NCBI GenBank assembly: GCA_003456035.1
Contig: DMPJ01000509.1
Location: 1-8,872 of the forward strand
Length of the DNA: 8,872 nt
Origin: Planktothrix sp. UBA8402
GTDB lineage: Bacteria; Cyanobacteriota; Cyanobacteriia; Cyanobacteriales; Microcoleaceae
Reading direction: 5' to 3'
This document shows positions 1 through 5,837 of this stretch, in pieces. The position numbers were made by a program, and so were the translations under genes. Numbering within the stretch: position 1 is the first letter of the stretch; each line of letters begins with the position of its first letter. The notes under the pieces are model-generated. The model did no database searches and had not been told where the DNA came from. It was given only the letters and a program-made list of their open reading frames with translations.

Positions 1-16
1 CCCCCGTGCACGGGGG
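1..16. repeat. Perfect 16-bp GC palindrome at window edge
   Basis: CCCCCGTG is followed directly by its reverse complement CACGGGGG. The next bases (GCTT) suggest that the full element has arms of the form AAGCCCCCC...GGGGGGCTT and is cut by the window edge; that extension is inference. Short palindromes of this kind are dispersed in cyanobacterial intergenic DNA. It lies about 117 bp beyond the cphA stop codon. Confidence 0.6.
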
Positions 17-106
17 GCTTGGGGGGGAGGGAACAGAAATAATACTTCTGGCTGTTTCATATCAGTGTTGAAATGTTACAACCTATTTAGGATTGCTATA
101 TATTCC

Positions 107-127
107 AGCGAGCGAGGACGCTCGCAC
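107..127 (-). repeat. GC-rich hairpin repeat, copy 1, downstream of cphA
   Basis: The arms GCGAGCG (108-114) and CGCTCGC (119-125) pair perfectly around a 4-base loop, AGGA. The hairpin starts 7 bases after the cphA stop codon, so it could protect the 3' end of the message or help terminate transcription. No T-run follows on the cphA strand, so it is not a canonical intrinsic terminator. A 21-bp identical copy in the opposite orientation is at 5789-5809, which marks it as a dispersed repeat rather than a cphA-specific signal. Confidence 0.65.
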
Positions 128-132
128 TACTT

Positions 133-2730
133 TTAATTCTCCGGTTTTGGTTGAAGCAGAGCCAAAACTTTCTTAACTCCTTCCGGGAAAATCACCACTA
201 AACTACCCGGAGTTGCTTCGCCCAGAGCAGTTTCAATAGCTTTTACTTCTTCGAGAATAATCTCATAATCAAAATCAGGATTTTCCTGTTTAACCCCAAT
301 TTCAATAAATTTAGCGACTTCTCCCCGTTGAGATCCTCGGTTATCCTCATCTTCCTTAATAATAATCCGCTCGAACATTTGAGCAGCTAATCGTCCTAAT
401 TCGATAAAATCTTCTGGACGTCGATCTCCGGGGGCACAGACCACCCCAATTCGTTTACCATCGGGCCAATTGCGAACAAATTCCAGAATCGCTTGAAAAC
501 TGGCACGGTTATGGGCATAATCGAGTAAAACATGGAAAGACTGATAAGGAATTAAATTCATCCGTCCGGGGGTTTGTTCCACCGACATCTGGAATGTCCG
601 CAAAGCCTGACTAATCTGCTCAATAGTTACCCCCTGGACATAGGCCGCTAAACTGGCAGCCAGAGCATTAGCAATCATAAATGGGGCTAACCCGCGTAAG
701 GTGAGGGGAACATTCGCCATCTGTTCCACCCGAATCATTTGATCTGCTTTTAAAAAGGATAAATAACCCGATTCATAAATCGCGGCCACTCCCCCCTGAG
801 CAACGTGTTCATTGACAATTGGGTTATCAACATTCAGTGAAAAATAAGCCACTTTCGCTTTTACCTGTGATGCCATTGCTACCACTAAAGGATCATCGGC
901 ATTTAATACCGCATATTCACTAGCCACCTTTGCCACAATGCTTTTAACCTCTGCCATCTCCTCAACGCTGTTAATATCCTGTAACCCTAAATGGTCTTCG
1001 GAAACATTCAACACCACTCCGACATCACAGCGACCAAACCCCAACCCAGACCGGAGAATCCCACCCCGGGCAGCTTCTAATACTGCCAGTTCTACGGTAG
1101 GATCATTTAAAATTAAGGCGGCGCTTTGAGGCCCGGTATTATCTCCGGCTTCTGCCAAAAAATCTCCGATATAAGTACCGTCAGTGGTAGTAAAACCTAC
1201 TACTTTTTTGGTTTCTTTAAGAATATGAGCGATTAAACGGGTAGTAGTAGTTTTACCGTTAGTTCCGGTAATGGCGGTAATTGGAATCTGACAGGAGGTT
1301 CCGGGGGGATAAAGCATATCCACAATTGGAACTGCAACGTTCCTGGATGTGCCTTCATTGGGGTGAATGTGCATCCGTAACCCGGGGGCGGCGTTAACTT
1401 CCACAATCACCCCATCAACTTCTCGCAGGGGGCGACTAATATCGGGGGCGGTAATATCAATTCCGGCAATATCTAAGCCAATAATTTGGGCGGCGCGTTC
1501 AGCAATCCAAATATTTTCCGGGTGAATTTCATCGGTTTTATCAATAGCAATTCCACCCGTACTTAAATTAGCAGTTGCTTTTAGATAACAAATATTTCCA
1601 TTTTTAGGAATACTTTCTAACCGATAGCCCTGTTGTTTTAAAATATCAATACTGTGGTGATCAATTTCAATCCGAGTTAACATATTTTCGTGACCACTAC
1701 CACGACGGGGATCAAGATTTGTGTCCTCGACTAATTCCAATAAATTTGAACGACCATCTCCAATAACATGAGCCGGAACCCGTTGAGCTACCGCCACTAC
1801 TTTTCCTTGAATAACTAATACCCGATAATCATTTCCTTTATAGAATCTTTCAACAATTATACTGCCAATTTTTGATTCCTGTTTTGCCATTGAGTAGGCG
1901 TTTTCTGCCTCATACCAATTTTGAATATCCAGGGTAATTCCTCGACCGTGATTCCCGTCCAGGGGTTTTAAAACAATCGGAAATCCGCCAATATCATCAA
2001 TAGCTTTTTCTAAATCATCTAAACTATCAATAACTGTGCCTTTGGGAACGGGTAAACGGGCTGCATCCAGGAGGGTTTTTGTGCCTTCTTTATCTCCAGC
2101 AAATTCAATTCCTAAAATACTGGTTCCGTCGGTTTGTGAGGCTTGAATTCGTCGTTGTTTTTTGCCATAGCCAAGTTGAATTACATGGCGGGCGGGTAAT
2201 TCTTTCCAGGGAATTCCACGAGCTTCGGCTTCTTGAACAATTGACTCCGTTGTCGGGCCAAGTTGAGCCTCTAAGAAAATTTCTTCTAAGTCTTCTAAAT
2301 CCTGTCGGAGTTCGATTTCCCGATAAAATCCATCATCAATTAAACGATGACATAACCGCAACGCTGCCCTGGATACATAGCGTCCAGCTTTGGCTATTTT
2401 ATATTCAAAGATCACCCGATAGACTCCTGGTTGGGAACTCGGACGAATACAGCCAAAATCCACAGGCATTCCGGCTAATCTTTGCAATTCTAAGGCAACT
2501 TGTAGAACCACATCACTCATCAAGATTCCGGTTTTTAGATTTGTCAGGAAATCTTGATACTTTGGTTGAGTTAAATGGGGGAAAATTTCACAAAGTCCAT
2601 CGCAGAAATCTGGAATTTCATTGGTGTAGCGATTATCCTTTTCTAAATCGAGATGAATAATAATCAAATCGTGAACATCAATACTCCAGTAATTAGGCCC
2701 TGATAAGGTTTGAGTTTTTATAATTTTCAT
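133..2730 (-). CDS. cphA: Cyanophycin synthetase (CphA1 type)
   Basis: CphA builds cyanophycin, a cytoplasmic nitrogen reserve with a poly-Asp backbone carrying Arg side groups, using two ATP-dependent ligation sites. At 865 residues it is near full family length (Synechocystis CphA is about 873). The order is an N-terminal domain (about 1-160), an ATP-grasp module (about 207-470; K255-G264 KPLDGNHGRG and E444-R452 EVNAAPGLR) and a Mur-ligase-like module (P-loop GTNGKTTT 489-496, EDHLG 578-582, DYAHN 737-741, GDRRPED 768-774). The intact second P-loop argues against CphA2, in which the Mur module is inactivated. The ATG is supported by AGGAGGG with a 7-base spacer. Odd points: the N-domain HxxxE motif reads QVALE (Q77, E81), the surrounding loop is about five residues shorter than I recall for Synechocystis, and R742 stands where Pro usually follows DYAHN. 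No cphB lies within the window. Confidence 0.95.
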   Translation of the reverse strand: MKIIKTQTLSGPNYWSIDVHDLIIIHLDLEKDNRYTNEIPDFCDGLCEIFPHLTQPKYQDFLTNLKTGILMSDVVLQVALELQRLAGMPVDFGCIRPSSQPGVYRVIFEYKIAKAGRYVSRAALRLCHRLIDDGFYREIELRQDLEDLEEIFLEAQLGPTTESIVQEAEARGIPWKELPARHVIQLGYGKKQRRIQASQTDGTSILGIEFAGDKEGTKTLLDAARLPVPKGTVIDSLDDLEKAIDDIGGFPIVLKPLDGNHGRGITLDIQNWYEAENAYSMAKQESKIGSIIVERFYKGNDYRVLVIQGKVVAVAQRVPAHVIGDGRSNLLELVEDTNLDPRRGSGHENMLTRIEIDHHSIDILKQQGYRLESIPKNGNICYLKATANLSTGGIAIDKTDEIHPENIWIAERAAQIIGLDIAGIDITAPDISRPLREVDGVIVEVNAAPGLRMHIHPNEGTSRNVAVPIVDMLYPPGTSCQIPITAITGTNGKTTTTRLIAHILKETKKVVGFTTTDGTYIGDFLAEAGDNTGPQSAALILNDPTVELAVLEAARGGILRSGLGFGRCDVGVVLNVSEDHLGLQDINSVEEMAEVKSIVAKVASEYAVLNADDPLVVAMASQVKAKVAYFSLNVDNPIVNEHVAQGGVAAIYESGYLSFLKADQMIRVEQMANVPLTLRGLAPFMIANALAASLAAYVQGVTIEQISQALRTFQMSVEQTPGRMNLIPYQSFHVLLDYAHNRASFQAILEFVRNWPDGKRIGVVCAPGDRRPEDFIELGRLAAQMFERIIIKEDEDNRGSQRGEVAKFIEIGVKQENPDFDYEIILEEVKAIETALGEATPGSLVVIFPEGVKKVLALLQPKPEN

Positions 2731-2737
2731 CGGTATG

Positions 2738-2744
2738 CCCTCCT
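2738..2744 (-). promoter_or_regulatory. Ribosome binding site of cphA
   Basis: On the minus strand AGGAGGG sits 7 bases before the cphA ATG. It is a strong Shine-Dalgarno match and fixes the start codon. Confidence 0.8.
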
Positions 2745-3145
2745 AAACTCATGTATGCGGTCATTTCTGCAATTTAACATCAAAATGAATTATCCCACAA
2801 TTTGAGCAGATATAAACACTAAAACTCAAGGAAAATATTAGATTCTGTTAAAACTTCAGCATCAGCCACAAAAGTTATTTTAGCAAGGAGGGACGAATTG
2901 ATGATTATTTAAAGGCTGATATTGGTTTTTGTTTTGAGAAAATTACCTGCAATATTTGAAGGTTTATACTTCTTTTATGACTACAATTGATCAACTTTAA
3001 TCCCAGATTAAACCATTAATACTAAGACATCTATATCTAACAGGTATTGACAAATTTAAAATTATGTGATATACCTAATCAGATTTATAGCTATTCAAGT
3101 TGGATAAAATTTCTTGGCGATAGAGATCAGATTGCGGTCTACAAA

Positions 3146-3161
3146 TGATATAAAAATATCA
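3146..3161. promoter_or_regulatory. Inverted repeat, possible operator
   Basis: TGATAT-AAAA-ATATCA is a perfect 6-bp inverted repeat with a 4-base spacer, centred about 70 bp before the start codon at 3223. Its size and position would suit a dimeric regulator. The region is AT-rich, so chance is a real alternative. Confidence 0.25.
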
Positions 3162-3182
3162 ATAAAATAGCTGTATCATTAA

Positions 3183-3203
3183 TAAATCGAGGTTAACGAT
3201 TTA
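3183..3203 (+). promoter_or_regulatory. Leader inverted repeat before 3223 gene
   Basis: TAAATCG (3183-3189) and CGATTTA (3197-3203) are perfect 7-bp arms around AGGTTAA. They are nested inside CTGTA (3171-3175) and TACAG (3202-3206). The structure ends 8 bases before the Shine-Dalgarno AGGAG, so in RNA it would be a leader hairpin near the ribosome site, or in DNA an operator. The function is inferred. Confidence 0.35.
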
Positions 3204-3211
3204 CAGAAAAC

Positions 3212-3216
3212 AGGAG
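3212..3216 (+). promoter_or_regulatory. Ribosome binding site of 3223 gene
   Basis: AGGAG lies 6 bases before the ATG at 3223. This favours that start over the in-frame ATG five codons later at 3238. Confidence 0.7.
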
Positions 3217-3222
3217 CGATCA

Positions 3223-4434
3223 ATGCCTCAAAAAACCATGAATAAAACCCGGTTGGAATTCTCAGAAGTTCCCATCGCCAAAGCCCCGATATCGGTAGAA
3301 GCATGGGCCGATGAACTGATGGACGACATTTTTTCCGATGTTGATCGGGTGATCCAAGGAGAATCTCGGCTACCCAAAGAAGCCGTAAAACCCGAATTTG
3401 TCTCCCTAAAATCAATCAAAGTCCCTCAAATTATTCTGCCTCCGATGCCCCGTCAGGAGGAGGAGGACAAAGAAAAATTACGCGATGCTAGTGTTAAAAA
3501 ATCCTCTCCCTCCTTGGATCGGATTCTATTAATTGCTGCCTTTTCATCCTTATTTATTACCCTATTATTATGGTTAGCCACAAGGGGAGGCCTAGGGCGT
3601 TTATTTGCTCCTGAACCTGTGGCGGTTTCCCCCGAACCCGTATTAGATGCAAAAACCAAAGCGAATGTTCAATTTTCCAATTATATTGAGCGATCGCTAA
3701 CCAATATTGAACAACAAAATCAACAAACTGGGTTAGGTTTACCCCTATTACCCCCTCCCGTTGCCAACGCACCGTTACCGACCCTTCCGGTTCCGGGGAC
3801 TCCGCCGACCGTGGCTCCATCGGCTCCAGTCATGGATACCAACAACCTCGTAGCAGCGATTAACCGAGTCGCCGGGGCGATTCAAGATGCCTCTAATCAA
3901 ACGGCGTCCCTATCCCAACAGGTGATGAACAGCTTGGCCAAGGGACAACAACCCGCGCCCCCCGCACCCGCTCCGGTTGCAGTTCCCGGTGGCCGGGGTT
4001 CCGGTTCTGTTCCCGCCGCCCCACCAAAAACCACAACTTCAACCCCCGCCGTCCCACCAAAAACCACAACTCCGGCTCCCCCAACCCAAAAATTACCCGC
4101 TACACCCTCTCAAGTGGCTCCACCAGCCCCCCAAGTTAGGGCAGTTGCGCCAGAAAGTAGTCCCTTACCACCCCCTCCGGCGGTGACTGAAACTCCCGCA
4201 GAACAGCCAACAGCAGTCAATCCAGCCCCCGTAATCGCCCATACTTTAGTGGGAATTTTGGAATTGGGCGATCGCTCGGCGGCTCTATTTGAAATTAATG
4301 GGGTTGCTCGTCGGATTTATGTCGGTGAAACCGTTGGTGCTAGTGGTTGGTCTTTGGTGGAAGTTGCCAACCAACAAGCTATTATTCGTCGGAATGGGGA
4401 AGTTAAAACCATCTTTGTGGGACAGCAATTCTAA
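3223..4434 (+). CDS. Pro-rich single-pass membrane protein, GspC/PilP-like end
   Basis: I recognise the architecture but no named gene. The 403 residues contain a charged cytoplasmic N-terminus (1-97), one hydrophobic helix (about 98-119, flanked by D99-R100 and R121), a predicted periplasmic linker with a Gln/Asn-rich helical stretch (about 205-243), a Pro/Ala/Thr-rich low-complexity region (about 244-335), and a compact C-terminal beta-type domain (about 340-403) reading VGILELGDRSAALFEING...RRIYVGETV...AIIRRNGEVKTIFVG. That last pattern resembles the small domains of GspC (type II secretion) and PilP (type IV pili) inner-membrane proteins, which bind outer-membrane partners across the periplasm; this is inference from pattern. 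An in-frame 33-bp tandem duplication lies in the Pro-rich linker. The gene has a good ribosome site and is followed after 70 bp by a same-strand coiled-coil gene, likely cotranscribed. Confidence 0.85.
   Translation: MPQKTMNKTRLEFSEVPIAKAPISVEAWADELMDDIFSDVDRVIQGESRLPKEAVKPEFVSLKSIKVPQIILPPMPRQEEEDKEKLRDASVKKSSPSLDRILLIAAFSSLFITLLLWLATRGGLGRLFAPEPVAVSPEPVLDAKTKANVQFSNYIERSLTNIEQQNQQTGLGLPLLPPPVANAPLPTLPVPGTPPTVAPSAPVMDTNNLVAAINRVAGAIQDASNQTASLSQQVMNSLAKGQQPAPPAPAPVAVPGGRGSGSVPAAPPKTTTSTPAVPPKTTTPAPPTQKLPATPSQVAPPAPQVRAVAPESSPLPPPPAVTETPAEQPTAVNPAPVIAHTLVGILELGDRSAALFEINGVARRIYVGETVGASGWSLVEVANQQAIIRRNGEVKTIFVGQQF
3690..3697. repeat. HIP1 octamer
   Basis: GCGATCGC, the highly iterated palindrome of many cyanobacterial genomes. 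It lies inside the 3223-4434 gene. Confidence 0.8.
4012..4071 (+). repeat. In-frame 33-bp tandem duplication in Pro-rich linker
   Basis: A 27-base segment at 4012-4038 recurs at 4045-4071 with a single difference. The period is 33 bases, exactly 11 codons, so the peptide PPKTTT recurs without a frame change. It looks like a recent slippage or unequal-recombination event in the low-complexity linker. Confidence 0.8.
4268..4275. repeat. HIP1 octamer
   Basis: GCGATCGC, encoding part of the GDRSA stretch of the C-terminal domain of the 3223-4434 gene product. Confidence 0.8.
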
Positions 4435-4452
4435 ATCGGTTAATCCCTGTGG

Positions 4453-4476
4453 AGAGACGTGCTATGGCGCGTCTCT
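4453..4476 (+). repeat. Intergenic hairpin repeat
   Basis: AGAGACGTGC and GCGCGTCTCT form a 10-bp stem with one G-T pair around a TATG loop. The GAGACG...CGTCTC arms match a repeat type I know as common between cyanobacterial genes. It begins 18 bases after the stop codon at 4434 and ends 28 bases before the next start. With no T-run after it, it could stabilise or partly attenuate a two-gene message rather than terminate it fully. Confidence 0.6.
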
Positions 4477-4504
4477 ACTGTACCTTTATATTTAATCTTG
4501 AATT

Positions 4505-5098
4505 ATGGGTTTATTTGAAGATTTTAGTAATTTTTTCGAGACTCGTTTAGATGAATTTCTTAAGGATAATCCCCATTTGGAATTGCAAGCATTAGAAGAA
4601 CAATTGCGGGAACAAGAGGAAGATACATTAAGGTTAATTGCTGAGTTGAATCGAGAGGAAAAAAAGCTCCAAACTCAAATTTTAGAAGTTGCTCAGGATA
4701 TCCAAAAATGGCATGAACGAGTCCAAAAAGCACAAGCAGCAAATCGCTTAGATTTAGTTGCTGAAGCTCAAGAAAGAGAGGCGGCATTACTGCGTCAGGG
4801 GAATCAACTTTGGGGACAAATGCAAGGGGTTAAAGAACGGATTCAAAAATCTAAAGAACTCTATTATCAAGTCCAACAACGTCACAAAGAAGTTAAAGTT
4901 AAAGCCGCAGAATTACAAGCTAACCGTGCGAAAGCAAAAGCTAAACAAAAACCTCAAAATCCCTGGGAAACTCAAGGTTGGAATCAGAGTAAATCCTCTG
5001 ATAGTTCTAATTCCTCTAATGATTCTTTAGAAGCGAAATTCAAACAATGGGAAACAGACGAAGAATTAGAGCAGTTGAAACGCAATATGAAACGTTAA
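4505..5098 (+). CDS. Coiled-coil protein, PspA-like, cyanobacterial TIGR04376-type
   Basis: The 197-residue protein has no signal peptide or membrane helix. It has an amphipathic N-terminal stretch (MGLFEDFSNFFETRLDEFL, 1-19), a long charged coiled coil (about 23-146), a Ser/Asn-rich linker (about 160-174) and a short acidic/basic C-terminal helix (about 175-197). From memory it matches the cyanobacterial family labelled TIGR04376, whose function I do not know. The start (MGLF plus an amphipathic helix) and the segment WHERVQKAQAANRLDLVAEA (69-88) resemble PspA/Vipp1, suggesting a soluble or peripheral membrane helical-hairpin protein; this is inference. No good Shine-Dalgarno precedes the ATG, which fits translation on a message shared with the upstream gene 70 bp away. 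The stop codon is 4 bp from that of the convergent Uma2-family gene. Confidence 0.85.
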   Translation: MGLFEDFSNFFETRLDEFLKDNPHLELQALEEQLREQEEDTLRLIAELNREEKKLQTQILEVAQDIQKWHERVQKAQAANRLDLVAEAQEREAALLRQGNQLWGQMQGVKERIQKSKELYYQVQQRHKEVKVKAAELQANRAKAKAKQKPQNPWETQGWNQSKSSDSSNSSNDSLEAKFKQWETDEELEQLKRNMKR

Positions 5099-5102
5099 AA
5101 TA

Positions 5103-5690
5103 TTATTCTTCTGATTGTTCAAAATTTACTTGTTCATAGAGATCCGTTAAATTGATTGAAAAATCAATCGTACTTAATGTTAAAATAGAATCAGCAGACT
5201 CACAAAAACTAACCTGCCATTTTCCGGTTTCTGTTTTTACAAATTGTTCAACGGAATATTGATATTGATCGATTAGAATATATTCTTGAAATTCGGGAAT
5301 AGAACGATAATACTTAAATTTATCCCCGTGATCATAACTTCCCGTTGATTTAGATAAAACTTCTACAATTACTAAGGGATTTAAAACCGTATCCGTGCGA
5401 TTTTCGTGATAAATAACATCTCCTTTAATTACCATCAAATCGGGATAGGTATATAACCGATGCTCAGGCATCCATAGACGGACATCCCCAATAAATAGCC
5501 GATATTTTTGACCTCTTAATGCTAATTTGAGTTGAAAATAATCATTTCCAGCAATTTGATTATGATTAGTAGTTCCTCCACTCATGGGAATAATATCTCC
5601 GTCTCGATACTCATGTTTAAATTCTGCGGTTTCTTCGAGTTTGAGATACTCCTCTGGAGAATAGAGGAGAGATTCAGTTTGGACAACCAT
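5103..5690 (-). CDS. Uma2 family (DUF820) putative endonuclease
   Basis: The 195-residue protein has the layout of the Uma2 family, a PD-(D/E)XK-type nuclease fold present in many copies in filamentous cyanobacteria and of uncertain biological role. Visible landmarks are the N-terminal SPEEYLKLEE...HEYRDGDI (E27), H43 in the first helical segment, the PD motif (P83-D84), NPLVIVEVLSKST with acidic E110 (104-116), and DHGDKFKYYRSIPEFQEYILID (K124 onward). D84, E110 and a downstream Lys are the likely metal-site residues by family analogy. The length is typical and the frame intact, so it appears functional. An AGGAT ribosome site (5697-5701) supports the ATG. It converges on the coiled-coil gene and shows no functional tie to its neighbours. 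Confidence 0.88.
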   Translation of the reverse strand: MVVQTESLLYSPEEYLKLEETAEFKHEYRDGDIIPMSGGTTNHNQIAGNDYFQLKLALRGQKYRLFIGDVRLWMPEHRLYTYPDLMVIKGDVIYHENRTDTVLNPLVIVEVLSKSTGSYDHGDKFKYYRSIPEFQEYILIDQYQYSVEQFVKTETGKWQVSFCESADSILTLSTIDFSINLTDLYEQVNFEQSEE

Positions 5691-5702
5691 ACAATTATCC
5701 TA

Positions 5703-5732
5703 ATTATATCCTATCCTTTTATTATAAATCAA
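5703..5732 (-). promoter_or_regulatory. Candidate promoter of Uma2-family gene
   Basis: On the minus strand TTGATT (5727-5732), an 18-base spacer and TATAAT (5703-5708) make a plausible sigma-70 pair. However, transcription would begin around 5696, inside or past the Shine-Dalgarno, giving an almost leaderless message. A second TATAAT (5721-5726) lacks a good -35. Weak call. Confidence 0.25.
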
Positions 5733-5741
5733 ATAACGGGG

Positions 5742-5769
5742 AATGGGCAATGGGCAATGGGCAATAGGT
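5742..5769. repeat. Heptanucleotide short tandem repeat
   Basis: AATGGGC is repeated three times (5742-5762), followed by the variant AATAGGT. Such heptamer tandem repeats (STRR) are characteristic of filamentous cyanobacterial intergenic DNA and vary in copy number by slippage. The array lies between the Uma2-family gene and the membrane-protein gene. Confidence 0.7.
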
Positions 5770-5788
5770 AAAGAAAGACAGGGAATCT

Positions 5789-5809
5789 GTGCGAGCGTCC
5801 TCGCTCGCT
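5789..5809 (+). repeat. GC-rich hairpin repeat, copy 2, inverted
   Basis: GCGAGCG (5791-5797) and CGCTCGC (5802-5808) surround a TCCT loop. All 21 bases are the reverse complement of copy 1 at 107-127. It lies 29 bases beyond the stop codon of the minus-strand membrane-protein gene, again just 3' of a leftward gene, but in opposite orientation. Confidence 0.7.
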
Positions 5810-5837
5810 TGCCATCAAAAATTAACACCTAAACAAC

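Larger units (their letters stand above)
2731..3222. other. 492-bp divergent intergenic region
   Basis: This AT-rich spacer separates the divergent cphA and 403-residue membrane-protein genes and must hold both promoters. I could not pick a convincing -35/-10 pair for either gene. An exact NtcA box (GTA-N8-TAC), which would be plausible for a nitrogen-storage gene, was looked for and not found. The region holds a 17-codon Arg-rich upstream ORF ending on the cphA start (2727-2780, minus), a 16-bp inverted repeat (3146-3161), a 5'-leader inverted repeat (3183-3203), and an isolated Shine-Dalgarno-like AAGGAGGG (2885-2892) followed only by a three-codon ORF. No RNA gene was recognised. Confidence 0.6.

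Noticed and set aside
108..125. Intrinsic terminator for cphA
   Set aside because: The stem is good but no T-run follows on the cphA strand, and an identical copy exists elsewhere in opposite orientation, so it is called a repeat.
2079..2660. 193-codon open frame on the plus strand opposite the cphA 5' part
   Set aside because: It lies wholly antisense to the conserved cphA coding sequence, has no Shine-Dalgarno site and no recognisable domain; its composition is what a shadow frame would give.
133..2730. CphA2 rather than CphA1
   Set aside because: The Mur-like P-loop GTNGKTTT and downstream DYAHN and GDRRPED motifs are intact and the length is full, whereas CphA2 is shorter with an inactive second module.
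2733..2746. NtcA-like box GTA-N8-TAA upstream of cphA
   Set aside because: The right half is TAA rather than TAC, and the site overlaps the Shine-Dalgarno, a poor place for an activator.
2885..2912. Small gene after the strong AAGGAGGG in the divergent spacer
   Set aside because: The ATG at 2901 is followed by only two codons before TAA; no longer frame uses the site.
3179..3820. Several minus-strand open frames opposite the proline-rich membrane-protein gene
   Set aside because: They overlap a well-supported plus-strand gene and show no domain, signal or ribosome site.
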